Below, one piece after another: positions 1-10,685 of a DNA stretch of 64,000 nucleotides. The position numbers were made by a program, and so were the translations under genes. A model generated the notes under the pieces. That model ran no database searches. It saw only the letters and a list, made by a program, of their open reading frames with translations, and was not told the origin of the DNA. The DNA is from Capsaspora owczarzaki ATCC 30864. Taxonomy: Eukaryota > Opisthokonta > Filasterea. The DNA is taken from the NCBI RefSeq assembly GCF_000151315.2, contig NW_011887305.1:658826-722825 (forward strand), written 5' to 3'. Numbering within the stretch: position 1 is the first letter of the stretch; each line of letters opens with the position of its first letter.

Positions 1-311
1 CTGCCACAATACAATCACCTTTTCACTGTGATTGTGAGAATTCAAAAAAGGAGGAGGAAGAAGAAGAAGAACAAGACGATTATGATAATTCTGTGCCACT
101 CTGCTCGCTCAGCGCTCAATGCACTTCATATCTAACGATTCCTCCCTTTGCGTGTCACAGATAATGATGAAGAAAGCAAAAAACAAATTTCATCGAGAGA
201 TCTGGTTTGAGTCCAATTGCGTCGGGATCTAGATCCAGTCGTCATACATTTGTTTTTTGTTTTTTGACAGACGTGTCAAATTCATCAAGCAGGCCTCGTT
301 CTCAAAGCAGT

Positions 312-341
<30 letters not shown>
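1..341. other. 5' flank of the FKRP-like gene
   Basis: I see no separate gene here. The stretch is A/G-rich (GAA-type repeats near 50-75) and ends in an AGC trinucleotide run at about 308-341, directly before the preferred start codon at 342. An in-frame ATG at 207 would add 45 residues ending in a serine run, so the AGC repeat is either the 5' UTR or a serine-rich N-terminal extension. Confidence 0.5.
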
Positions 342-343
<2 letters not shown>

Positions 344-2882
344 GATTCGGACCGTCCGCGTGGCGCAACCACGGCCGAGGTGCCGGTCGCCTGCCTTTGT
401 GCTGTTCATTGCCGCGATGGTGGCAGTCAATCTGATGGCGTTGTGGTGGATGGCAGCAACGCCCATCAACAATGACGCATCTCACCGGCACATGTTCACC
501 AAAGGCCGCCATTCTGCAGCCCACCCTCCGCCGCCGCGGACGACTCTTGAGCACGATCAGGATGATTCTAGCGGGGTTGACGTTCTGGGAGACTTGCCGA
601 TTGCGGGGCAGACGCACACGCTGCTCGATGACGAATCGCTTGCGGCTGTTTTGGCCGCGTTGCCACCGCACGCCCTCGCGGCTGCATTTGAGTCGCAGGT
701 GAGCTTGATTTTCCGCGACTTTTTCTACTTTGAAAACCGCATTGCAGAGACGGTCGATGCCTGGCGCGCGCTCTTTCCCGAGATTGCCGTGCGCATCGTT
801 GCGAGCGAAGTGCCGTATCCGCCGCTCCAGCTCTCCAAGGACGCACTTGCCGGCGATACCAAGGTGATACCCCTGAACTTTCGACCAGGCCAGGATGCGG
901 TGCTTCGTGATCCGATGCACCACATTTCGACGCGACTCGTGTTTCTCGTTCCCGATGCAGTGGTGCCGCAGAGTCGCGCCGAGGCCGCGTTGTTGCTGTT
1001 GGCGTGGGCGCAGCAGACCTTGTTGCTTGGCTACGACGAGGTTGTCGCAGACCCCGCGGAGAGCAGTATGGCGCGGTCTGTCCTTGTTGCGGGCCAAGTC
1101 ATCACCGTGCCAACGGACGCGGACAAGCCGTCGCGCTCAAAGTTGCTCTGCAGCTGCGAAGACTTTGTCCTGGACGTCCGCCGGTGGTCTCTGACATACT
1201 TTCCGCCAGAGTCGCCGATCGTCGACAAGAGCGAACAGGCTGAGATTGTCACGCATTTCGCACAGCTGAGCCTGCTCGAGGTGTCACTGCGGAAGCAATG
1301 GGAGGATTTTGCTCAGCAGGTGCTGGGCGACGACTTTACTTTGCCGACGGTCGAGGTCGTGCCCACTCAGCAGTGCTCGCGGATACGCTGCGACTTGACT
1401 GGTTCGCACGCGATCGCATTCGACGAGACGCCGCTGCTCCTGGCTGCCTCGAGCTTGAGCCAGCTTTCATGGACGGAGCGTCCGACCTCCTTTGGCATTT
1501 TTCTTGAAGCCTCCGTCAAAGGGTGGCGTGTAAGTCTGCTGCAAGACAAGCGCGGTAGTGTTCATGTTTTGTTTCGTTGTGGGCTTAACTCTGTTGCAAT
1601 CAAAACTTTGCGCCAAAACGAAACAAACAGACCGCGTTGGTGACAACCCCTGTGTTGCAAACGCCCGATCGAACGGCCGTGCTTGATGCCCACCAGCGAC
1701 AAAAGTACGAAGCGCTATTCGGCAGGCTGCAGCAATCGCTGTACCCACGGTTTCACCTCAAGCAGATTGCCCGCGTTTCCGTCCGCCCCGAGCCCGATCC
1801 GACGAATGCCCAGGCGTTGAACAATTACCTCCCTCCGCATTGGAATTCTCACTTTTTGAGCGGGCCACTCGAAGTTGCATCCGGCGGCCACGAAGGCGAG
1901 GAGCCAAACCAAGGCACGACCGTGCAGCAATCCCCACTCACGTTATTGAATGCGCACCTGCGCTCTCCACTTGACGGCGTGCCGGCATCCAAACGCGAAG
2001 TGCGGTCGCTCGGCTGCTCGAAAAAGACCTCGCGGTGCTTTGGCACAGTTTTTCACGACTCTCCCGAGTACATTGCAGCCGGGCGCTGGACGCCTCCATG
2101 CTGCCTCGATGCGCTCCGAACCACCGGGCGATACCTGTTTAATCTCTTGGACAAGGCAGGAGTTCGGTATTGGCTGGAGGGTGGCAGCTTGCTGGGTGCT
2201 GCGCGCCATCACGACATTATTCCTTGGGTGAGTTTTGTGTGTGGTGAAGCGAGGCAAAGAAACAAGGTGTTGACTTGTCGTGGCTCACTCGACCGTTTCG
2301 ATTTCACGATTGATAGGACTACGACATTGACATTGGCATCTACCTCGAAGACGTGAGCAAGTGCCCTGAACTCTTGGCCGCCTCAAAGCTCGCGGACGGC
2401 GTTGGAAAGGAGCTGGACGGGTACATTTGGGAGAACGCGCGTGAGGGCGACTTTTATCGCATTCAATTCAGCGCCTCCAACCACCTTCACGTCGACATAT
2501 TTCCCTTCCATGAACGGCCGTCCGATCGTACCAAGAACGAACCAGAGGGTGGAATGATGACCAAATCCACTTGGATGGCGACGCACAAGCAGGACACTGA
2601 ATTTCCTGCGCATTATCTCAAGCCTCTTGCCCGGATAGGTACCTGCCTCGCGCGTTTCATTTATGCGATGAAATGCACTGTGTGTGTATGTGTGTGGGGA
2701 GGGGGGGGTTTGATGTGTGTGCCATGTGCTGACGTCGCATTCTGTTGTCTCTTCCCATTTCAGAATTTTTGGGCATGAACGTCTCCATTCCAAACCATCA
2801 CATTGAATTTCTCGAGTACAAGTTTGGGCCCGGGGTGGTAGAGCATCCGCGCTATCCAGGGCCGACACGAGTGATTGTATAA
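342..2882 (+). CDS. FKRP: Fukutin-related protein-like LicD-family glycosyl-phosphotransferase
   Basis: Four exons: 342-1529, 1631-2227, 2317-2638, 2764-2882, giving about 741 aa. Animal FKRP is a Golgi type II membrane enzyme that adds ribitol-phosphate to the glycan of alpha-dystroglycan. Seen here: a short basic cytoplasmic tail and one membrane segment (about residues 18-38, [20 protein letters not shown]), a long stem, a cysteine cluster ([11 protein letters not shown] then PPCC) matching the FKRP zinc-binding loop, then [14 protein letters not shown] and, across the exon 2/3 junction, the metal-binding [12 protein letters not shown]. Residues such as SNHLHVD and the C-terminal EYKFGPGV...PRYPGP also follow FKRP. 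The start at 342 puts the signal anchor near the N terminus; an in-frame ATG at 207 would add a serine run. At about 741 aa it is longer than the human protein (495 aa), mostly in the stem. The acceptor substrate here is unknown. Confidence 0.88.
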
Positions 2883-2997
2883 GACAAACTTCCCTTGCTG
2901 TTCTTAACACGCAGAAAAAAAGTTTGTTGATCAACGGCCTTCAAAATTAATGTACAAATACATGTTATCTCCAAGAAATTGACACTAAAACACTAGA

Positions 2998-4103
2998 TTA
3001 TTCATCGTCGGCTTCCTCTTGACCATCAACCGTCGTGTCAGCGGCAGCACGAGCGCTGCGCGGTCGGTGTCGACGAACACGTTTACGCTTGCCGTCAGCC
3101 AAGCCGTTTGTTGCATTCTGACCAGACCATACGGATTGGGGAAAAGTAAGTAAATAAATGGCACGTACTCGGACTGTCTCCCCCAAACCACGAATGTATC
3201 AGCGAGGAAACGGAAAAAAAAAACTTACAGATTCCTCCACGTCATCGGCTGGGCGCTTCACTCCGGCAGCGAACCGACCAGAAGAATAATCGCTCAAACC
3301 AGATGATGATGATGATGCATTTCGGGCTGATTCTACTGCAGCTGCAGCCTCGGCAGCAGCTCGCGCAATGACAGACGGTGGGACGTAGCCGGGATCTAGC
3401 CCCTTTGCGATCAACGCCATGCGTTTTCGCCGCAGCTTCTTGATCATACCACGTGTCAGTGCGAATGCATCTCCGTTTCGAGTAGCAGACCCAGATGCGG
3501 CTGCGGTTGGTTTGACGGCGGCCTTTTTGCTGGCGAGGGAGTTTGGTTCTTGGGCGACTTTTCGTCGGAACTTTGGCTTGCCGTCATCAAGGGGCACGAG
3601 CTGCTTGAGCTTGTGCTTTTCCTCACTCGAAGCACCGAGCTTGTTGTGTTCGAGCTGCATGAATGAATGAATGAAAAACAAAACAAACAAAAAACAAACA
3701 AACAAAAAACCGCGACGCTGAGTTTTGCGATCGACACAAGCAAACCACGAGGTCAAGGAAGTCACCTTTGAGGCTTTCGACTGCGATGCATCTGATGGTG
3801 CCTCCAGAATGGCACAGTTGTAGTCGACATAGAGAATAGGAACGCCTGATGACGGGAGCGAGAATCAAAACACAATGTTTAGCCACATAGTTATGCGTTC
3901 GTTGCCATTGTGCCCAGACTGATCTCGGAAGCAAATTAAATCAAATGGCTTGACGTACAGGGCACTTTGCGCAGGCGTTGTCGCAGCACGTAATCTTGTG
4001 TTGCAACCAGCAGCTTGTGCGGATTGCCCGATTCACCTGACAGGCACAGCGAACAGTGAGTTCAGCGCCCCGCCGATCCAGCCACCCCGACAGCACAACC
4101 ATC

Positions 4104-4140
<37 letters not shown>

Positions 4141-4732
4141 AACGCCTGGAACAGCATTCTGGCTAGACCAGGAAGCGCGGTAGTTGTTACCGATGAGACG
4201 CATGAGGCACTGCGAGCCAGTCAACGCGGGCGAGTGGCCGCAGCGGCGATGCTCCAGCTTGCGCGTTGCAAGGTACGCGCCGGCGTAGACTTCGCCAAGC
4301 ATCTTGAGCTCGTTGACGATGCACGCGGTGGTCACGAGGGCGGTCTGTGCGCCGAGGTACGCCGGGATGTGCTCTTGCACATGGAGCTTGGACTCGAGCG
4401 CAGCGATCATGAACGTGCCGTCCACTATGACCCACCCAGACAGCCATGCATGCAATTCAACAGCAAAGGTCAGCACACATGCCAACATCATGAAAAAATC
4501 CGAGAATGGATCGTCGGGTGTCTGTCTGAGCCTCAGCAAGCCTCAGTCCAATGTGCACGTTCAGCCAACTCTTTCCCCTTTCATTGAGATCAAGTAGTAG
4601 CGTGGATTATGGCTTGTTTTTTTTGGGGGGGGGTGGTCTGTTACCGAGTACAGTGTACGGCGGGTTGAGATCAAACTTGCTGCTGTAGAAGCGAAGCAAG
4701 CGTCGCGAGTGCTTCAGACGCGAAACTTTCAT
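2998..4732 (-). CDS. UTP23: rRNA-processing protein UTP23
   Basis: Six exons on the minus strand: 4645-4732, 4191-4424, 3959-4036, 3766-3845, 3229-3654, 2998-3117, about 341 aa. UTP23 is a PIN-domain-like component of the small-subunit processome that acts in early 18S rRNA maturation in the nucleolus. The N terminus MKVSRLKHSRRLLRFY followed across the first intron by YTVLVDGTF matches the family start. The next part (QEHIPAYLGAQTALVTTAC, VNELKMLG, then GESGNPHKLLVATQDYVLR and VPILYVDYN) is the PIN-like core, and the C-terminal part is lysine/arginine-rich and disordered as in UTP23/FCF1. The human protein is about 249 aa; the extra length is the tail. An AAC repeat (about 4104-4140) lies in intron 2. 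The stop lies about 115 bp from the end of the convergent FKRP-like gene, so the 3' UTRs probably abut or overlap. Confidence 0.9.
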
Positions 4733-5081
4733 TTCTAGTATAAAGTAAGAGTGAAGGCAGTCAAGGTGATAAGTGAAGAAGAGAGAATAGAAACAGAGAT
4801 GGTGATAGGAAGGAAGGAAATAGAAAGGGAAACTGAAGGAAAGCGCGTTCGACTTGTAGAGTTGAACTGAATCAGAGTTCTACCAAAGCAATTCAGACAT
4901 GCAAAATAGAGATATACAGTACTGTAGTAGTGCTATGGTCAACTAGTTGCGAACAAAACTGACGAGCAAAAACTCTTTATGGTGGTAGAAAACTAAACCG
5001 ACAACGAAACAACCAAATAAAACAAGAGAAACCAGAAAAAGCAACTACGACAACAACCACGCACGGCTGAGGAACATCCGG
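4733..5081. other. Intergenic spacer between UTP23 and the ammonium transporter
   Basis: About 350 bp, A/G-rich on the plus strand. It must hold the UTP23 promoter/5' UTR and the 3' UTR of the ammonium transporter (both minus strand). I see no ORF or repeat of note. Confidence 0.5.
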
Positions 5082-6635
5082 TTATTGAATGTTCTTGCTC
5101 AGCTTGGTACGCTCAAAGAAAAAGCCACTGCCAGTCGTGTTAACATCGCGGGAGATGCGGGGCGCAGGAGTCGTGCCACGGGAGAGCGATGATGGCGGAC
5201 GCGGGCTGGGGTTGGCAGAGGGCTTCTTGGAGATGAGGGCAGTCTGCTCGTCCTCCTCGTCAATATTTTGAGCCGCATGGAGCATGGGCACCGGGGAGGA
5301 GATTTGGCTCGAGGCCAGATTGTTCTCGTCAAAGTAGTGATCGTACGCGCGCTCGCCGTGCTCGACATGGTCCAGACCGTGGTGCTCCTCCTCTTCAGAG
5401 ATGGCAAGGCCTCCGAAGCGGTCAATCGCCTTCATAATCACAAAGGTGACGGCGGCAGCGTAGGTGCCAGCAACAACGACGCCCGTCACTTGGTAGCCAA
5501 ACAGCCACCAGCCGCCACCGTTGATCACGCCGTTCGGAATGCCCTCGTCAATGCTCGCGTCCGCTGCAAGGCCAGTGGCCAGCGCTCCGATAATGCCAGT
5601 CAGACCGTGCACCGAGCTGACGTCCAAGGCATCGTCAATGCGCAGGCGGCCCTTGATGAAGTGCACGCTAAAGTACGAGGCAACGCCCAGAACAAGGCCG
5701 AGGACCAGGCTGGCCTGGGAGTTAATGTAGCCAGCGGCAGGGGTGATGCCTGCGAGGCCTGCAATGACACCGTTCAAGATGGCCAGGGTCGACGGGCGAT
5801 GGCGCCACCAGGCAATGAAAAACCAGACACATCCGCACATGCTCGAGCCAATCTGGGTGGAGGCGATGGCGGACGTCGAGAGGGCACCGGCGCGGAGCGC
5901 GCTGCCTGCGTTAAAGCCAAACCAGCCCATCCACAAAAGACCGGCACCGAGAGCAGCCAGCGGCACGTTGGAGGGTGGGAACTCGCCGTGGTACTGGTCA
6001 AACCCCTGGCGACGACCGAGAAGGAGTGCGCCAACAAGGCAGCTTGCGCCAGCAGTCGTGTGAATGACAATGCCGCCAGCAAAGTCGAGCGTGCCGAGCT
6101 TGGCGAGCCAGCCGTTGCCCCAAATCCAGTGCGCCACCGGGTAGTAGACGAAAATCTCCCACAAAATAATGATGAGCATGAAGGAGCGGAACTTGAGACG
6201 CTCTGCGAACGAGCCCGTCATGAGCAGCGGGGTGATGGCGGCAAACATCATCTGGAAGAGGGCAAACACAGCCGCGGGAATGGTTGGCGCGTGCGGCGAG
6301 CAGCGCGAGAACGACACGTCCAGGAAGAGCGCATTGTCAAAGGTGCCAATGACGCCACCCTGATCGGTGCCGAAAGTGAGCGAGTAGCCAAAGACGTTCC
6401 ACATGGTGCTGAGCACGGCAATGCCGCTGAAAATCTGCGTAATAATCGACAAGGTGTTCTTGGAGCGCAGCAGGCCTGCCTCGAAAAAGGCCAGCGCCGG
6501 CATCATGCCCAGCACGAGCACAAACGAGATGGATACCCATGCAGTGTCGCCCGAGTTGATATCGCAGACAGTGTCGTTTCCGAGAGTGCCAGCGTCAGCA
6601 ACAGCAGCAGCAGCAGCAGCGGCCAGTTCGGACAT
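5082..6635 (-). CDS. Ammonium transporter, AMT/MEP/Rh superfamily
   Basis: Intronless, 517 aa. Plasma-membrane channel/transporter for ammonium, expected to work as a trimer with 11 membrane helices. Seen: an N-terminal alanine tract (residues about 5-11), WVSISFVLVLGMMPALAFFE (helix 1), LLMTGSFAERLKF, the family signature around DFAGGIVIHTTAG with the first pore histidine (about residue 191), the WFGFNAGSAL loop, and the second pore histidine in SSVHGLTGIIGALATG (about residue 348). Both twin histidines are kept, so transport is likely intact. The hydrophobic core ends near residue 420; the remaining roughly 100 residues are an acidic, then Ser/Pro-rich cytoplasmic tail, where such proteins are usually regulated. 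Length is typical for the AMT2/MEP branch. The single-exon structure contrasts with most neighbours; this can reflect retroposition or transfer, but base composition looks normal. Confidence 0.93.
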   Translation of the reverse strand: MSELAAAAAAAVADAGTLGNDTVCDINSGDTAWVSISFVLVLGMMPALAFFEAGLLRSKNTLSIITQIFSGIAVLSTMWNVFGYSLTFGTDQGGVIGTFDNALFLDVSFSRCSPHAPTIPAAVFALFQMMFAAITPLLMTGSFAERLKFRSFMLIIILWEIFVYYPVAHWIWGNGWLAKLGTLDFAGGIVIHTTAGASCLVGALLLGRRQGFDQYHGEFPPSNVPLAALGAGLLWMGWFGFNAGSALRAGALSTSAIASTQIGSSMCGCVWFFIAWWRHRPSTLAILNGVIAGLAGITPAAGYINSQASLVLGLVLGVASYFSVHFIKGRLRIDDALDVSSVHGLTGIIGALATGLAADASIDEGIPNGVINGGGWWLFGYQVTGVVVAGTYAAAVTFVIMKAIDRFGGLAISEEEEHHGLDHVEHGERAYDHYFDENNLASSQISSPVPMLHAAQNIDEEDEQTALISKKPSANPSPRPPSSLSRGTTPAPRISRDVNTTGSGFFFERTKLSKNIQ

Positions 6636-7881
6636 GATTATCGGGCGCTTGCTTGAATCCAGCCAGGGCAGAGGATCGAATCAAATCACGTTTTGTTGCG
6701 TTTGAAGGTGAAACACACTTGCACAGTCGGTTGTTTGTTTTGCTTGAGGATGTGACTTGGAAACGAACGAACGAACGAACGAACGAGCGAACAGCAAAAA
6801 AATCAAACTAGAACAAAAGCAAGCTGACGAGATCAGATCCAAGTGAGTGGGTTTAAGATTGAATCAGTGGATCTTGCTTGATGATGAATGTTTGATGCAA
6901 CCTTCTCAATAATGTTCTTGATTGAATGGGGTGCCCAAAATCCCCCATTTTGCCACACCCCCGCTTCACACCCTCCGGCTCGCCCACCCACATCCCATTC
7001 TCCCCCACGACCTGACTCTTCACACCTCCCAGCAAAGTCACCCACACCACAGCATCGATTTGCCGAGTGATAATCTTAACACCGTGCCCAAATTACAAAT
7101 TCGGTGCAAACCATCAAAAAACCAAAAACCAAAAACAAGCGACCTCCTCTGAGCAAAGCCGAGCGTCGGGTTCCGAAAACAGTGAAACCACGCGCTTTTT
7201 TTTTTTTTTTTTTTTGTAGGGGAAATTCCCGACCACAGAAACACAACAAAGCAACAAAACAACAGAACAACCAAAAAAAACTACTCGTGACGAAGGAAGA
7301 AGAGGAGGCGATAACGAAAGAGATGAACGAAAAGGCAGAGAGAAGCAGCGGGATTTGGAGAAAAGGGAGGTTCGACTGGTTGTGCGCAGAGCTGCACAAA
7401 CAGCAGCGATTGCGCAGACAACGGCAACGTGATGGCATCGGCCGAGTCGAGTGGAGAGAGAAGAGGGAGGAGGCGAGTTGGGTGCGAGAGGTGGGGGTGA
7501 GTGAGTGTGGTACACTCGATTGGAACTGTGAGTGTGGCAGCATCAGGGCGACCGCGTTCGTCGCGTCTCACACCATTCACTGAAGCATCATCAGCAAGCG
7601 AAAAGAGAGCGAAGAGAGAAGTAGGAGCAGCAGAGAAGAAGAGGAACAAAACATCGAGGCTGAAGGACAAGACTCGCTGCTTCTCACATGTCGAACCAGC
7701 CATGCATTTGCACTTGATGGCAGACGTTTCGCAAAAGAACAACAAAAAATACATCGAAAGCCATTCAGCAAACGCAAGCGCGAGTGCGAAGAGAGAGGAG
7801 AGAGAGAGAGAGGAGAGAGAGAGGCGGAGAGGCGGACCAGAGAGCGAGAGAGAGAGAGAGAGAAGGAACGACAGGGGGAAA

Positions 7882-7928
<47 letters not shown>

Positions 7929-8349
7929 CAAAGTGCCTACCAAATAATAAACTGAGCAGCGTCGAAATGATTTGGATAGATCTGTTATCGCATTGTGTGG
8001 TTGTGCGCGTCAAGTTTGAGCAGATGAGGTCTTGATACGCTTGCAGCGAAGAGTCAACCAAGAATCCGAAAACAAATTGATCGAGTTCAATCTGATCGTA
8101 TGGAATAACGGAGGTTGCATAGGGCAAACGAGCAAGCCAGGAAGCAACATTGCGATCATGCTAGAAACGTGCGAGAAAGATGGGCTCTGCGCAGAGCATG
8201 CGAGGAGAGAGAAGAAACTTAGAGAAGACTAAACTTGGTGTTTAACGAGCACGTTACACGAGAGGGACGAATAGGCAGATTGCCTGCATATTGGGCACTG
8301 AGCTGACAGATATGGGTTGGAGTGTAGCAGAGCATTCCCATGACTGTCG
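6636..8349. other. Low-complexity intergenic region, 1.7 kb
   Basis: No convincing gene. The plus strand is C-rich at about 6930-7010 and then strongly A/G-rich from about 7100 to 7925, with an 18-nt T run (about 7198-7216), a GA-rich stretch (about 7793-7862) and a long A run. The open frames here are products of this composition. The part from about 7930 to 8349 shows no recognisable feature; it includes the 3' flank of LRR paralog A. Confidence 0.5.
7793..7925. repeat. GA-rich microsatellite followed by a 43-base A run
   Basis: The purine tract of GA and GAGAGG units at about 7793-7862 is followed by an uninterrupted A run at 7883-7925. No retroelement ORF or obvious target-site duplication is visible around it, so I read it as simple sequence and not as the tail of an inserted element. 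Confidence 0.85.
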
Positions 8350-10034
8350 TTAAACATATCCAACACGAAGCGATTCAAACACTACATCTCGAGAAGACTT
8401 GCTGGCTCGAACTTGAACCTGCCAACCCGCGCGCATTTGTCGGATGACAGGATGACTCGCTGGCAGGATTGTCACAAGCTCGAGGCTCGAATCGACGAGG
8501 GTCGGTTTCACCGAGCATTCATATTGAACAGCGCGTTGCTCATCTAGGACAATCAAATCAAAGCGGCTGCTGCCGTTGCTGTCGAAACGGTTTCCCATGT
8601 CACGAAACACTTGAATTGCTTTCACACGAACCGAACCTCCATCAATCCTTTGAGGTAGTGTGACTTTCAGAATACGCTCGGGGGAATCATAAAAATGCGA
8701 TCGCTTGGTGTGCTGCACGCCTTGCCAGTAGTGCGCTTTGTCCATAATGAGCTCGGCAAGCTCGGCTGGTAGTGCTGGAAGAGATATGGGTTGATCTTTC
8801 AGCTCCTGTCCGCTGGCCAGTAAGTGAAACACGTTCTGAAGATCTTCAGCAGTTGCTAATCGTCGTGGAAGTAAGGAGAACAAACGAGGATGCACCTGCC
8901 GATCGATTCTATGCAAGCAAGGTGAATGAGCACTCAGCGGGGCAACTCCTTTGGTTGGAGCATGAATCGTTTGGATAAAACAACGAACAAAAGTGTAGTC
9001 AGAGTTCGGTTGACTTGACGCGCTTCACCAATCGCTTGAAGACCAGCTTTGCCAATGCAATTGAATCGTAGACTATCGTTTCAAGGGTGAGCAAGGTATG
9101 GCTGACCCTCGCCCAACGACCGAGACCAGCAAAGCAAAGCGCACAGCAACTTACTCGAGCAACCCCAGCGTCGTGTTCACTTTGAGTGCCTCAGCAATTG
9201 CCAGCGCTCCAGCATCGCCAGTCTGATTCTGGTACAGACTGTTCATCCCCTCCATCAGTAAGCACTATGAATGCCCTTTGTAGGTTCCCCCACTGGCAAA
9301 CATTCGTGGAAGCGAGCTGTCTTACCCGAGCCGAGTCACCGTCTTGTTCTCTCTGAGTGCCTCAGCAATGGCCTGCGCTCCAGCATCGCCAATCTGATTC
9401 TGATACAAACTGTCCATCCCTCAGTGAACCACCCTTGCAGTCCCTCTACTGAAATCACCCACTCACATCAAAGTGAGATAGATGATGCCTTACCTGAGCA
9501 CAGCCAGTGTCGTGTTCACCTTGAGTGCTTCAGCAATCGCCTGCGCTCCGGCAGCGCCAATCTGATTCTCTCGCAGGCTGTCCGTCCCCTCCGTTCGTGA
9601 GCACTCGGACTGACCTCTACTGGATCACTTCCTCATGCATCAGTCACCAAGATTCAGCTTACTCGAGCGTAGTCACTGCCTTGTTCATTTGGAGTGCCTC
9701 AGCAATCGCCCGCGCTCCAGTAGCGCCAATCCGATTCTGGTAGAGACTTGTCCCGTCCCCTCCATCCGTGAGCACCTCGGAATGGCACTTGCAAGCATCC
9801 GTGAATGCGAGCTGTCTTACCTGAGCTCCGTCACCGTCGTGTTCACTTTGAGTGCCTCAGCAATGGCTTGCGCTTCAGCATCGCCAATCTGCCTCTCAGC
9901 CAGACTGTTCCCTCCATTTTCGTCGGTACAACTCGCTGTCCACATTGTTGCCAATAACCTCGAGCTTCCTCTTACTCGAGATGCTTCTTCGCATTCTTGA
10001 CTTTGTCATACAACTCGCGCTGTCTCGAATTCAT
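8350..10034 (-). CDS. LRR (RI-type) protein with F-box-like C-terminal domain, paralog A
   Basis: Eight exons on the minus strand: 9976-10034, 9821-9904, 9663-9746, 9494-9577, 9326-9409, 9155-9238, 8989-9072, 8350-8908; about 373 aa. Exon 1 gives a short charged N terminus (RQRELYDKVKNAKKHL). Exons 2-7 are each exactly 84 nt, enter and leave in phase 2, and each encodes one 28-residue ribonuclease-inhibitor-type leucine-rich repeat of the form NQIGDAGAQAIAEALK. The repeat in exon 7 is divergent (LRFNCIGKAGLQAIGEAR). The last exon holds a conserved domain of about 185 residues starting with LPALPAELAELIMDKAHYW, which resembles an F-box-like start, and ending MRAGWQVQVRASKSSRDVVF. All junctions follow GT-AG and keep frame, so this copy looks intact. 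Three relatives lie at 14.0-15.7, 21.4-22.3 and 57.7-59.3 kb. Function unknown; LRRs suggest protein binding, possibly as a ubiquitin-ligase adaptor (inference). Confidence 0.75.
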
Positions 10035-10277
10035 CTTCGAAAACGATAGTATTCTTGGACGATCTCAGCAGAACAGCAAAGGACTGTCAGTTGCTCCCAA
10101 AAGGTTTGTCAAGCGACCTGTTTTTGTTCGCATCGTCTCTGTTCAGATTTGTGCCTAGCATTTCGTGTTTCATCGTCATTAATCCAAAGTGGCGACGATA
10201 AACAAACAAAGAAACAAACAAATAAACAAAGAAACAAACAACAAACAAACAAACAAACAAACAAACAAACAAACAAA

Positions 10278-10312
<35 letters not shown>

Positions 10313-10685
10313 CCAGCCCCAAGACGATATCAACGCAGCATCAACTGAATTACAACTCCAGGCATGCAATACAAGTGTGTGTCCAAGAAATCGTCAAGAA
10401 AGAAGGTTGGACCAAAACGATGTTGATGTGCTTCATCAAGGCTTGTGTCCCCCGAAGCCACGCAGGCCTCCTTGTATGGCAGAAGCCTGATGGGTAAAGC
10501 CGACATTTTCGAACAAACCGCGGTCACCTATCCCTGTCATTGGCGCAAAGGGAGCCAAACCAAATTTCAATCCATTGTTGGCGCTGCAATCGTTGGCTTT
10601 GATTTGAATCGTGTTCACTGAAACAACAAGAAAACCCTTCATACACACACGCACACGCACACACTAGACATTCAATCCCGGTGAG
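10035..10685. other. Spacer between LRR paralog A and GMP synthase
   Basis: About 650 bp holding a CAAA/A microsatellite (10200-10311), the presumed LRR A promoter and the GMPS 3' flank. A minus-strand open frame at 10436-10617, preceded by a good splice-acceptor-like TTGTTGTTTCAG, could be an exon (Gly/Phe-rich, about 60 codons), but I cannot connect it to any gene. Confidence 0.45.
10200..10311. repeat. CAAA tetranucleotide microsatellite plus A run
   Basis: About 80 bases of CAAA units with GAAA and TAAA variants, ending in an A run of about 33 bases at 10279-10311. Simple sequence only. Confidence 0.9.

Noticed and set aside
285-1097. Long minus-strand open frame opposite FKRP exon 1
   Set aside because: Antisense shadow of a GC-rich coding exon; no family match, and the plus-strand protein is clearly FKRP-like.
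5268-6656. 462-codon plus-strand frame opposite the ammonium transporter
   Set aside because: Runs exactly antisense to a well-supported intronless gene and has shadow composition with no recognisable domain.
7883-7925. A run considered as the tail of a retroposed element
   Set aside because: No upstream element sequence, no reverse transcriptase frame and no flanking duplication visible; it continues a purine-rich tract.
7281-7943. 220-codon minus-strand frame with long Phe and Leu/Ser runs
   Set aside because: Produced by the A run and GA-rich tract; composition only, no domain or splice context.
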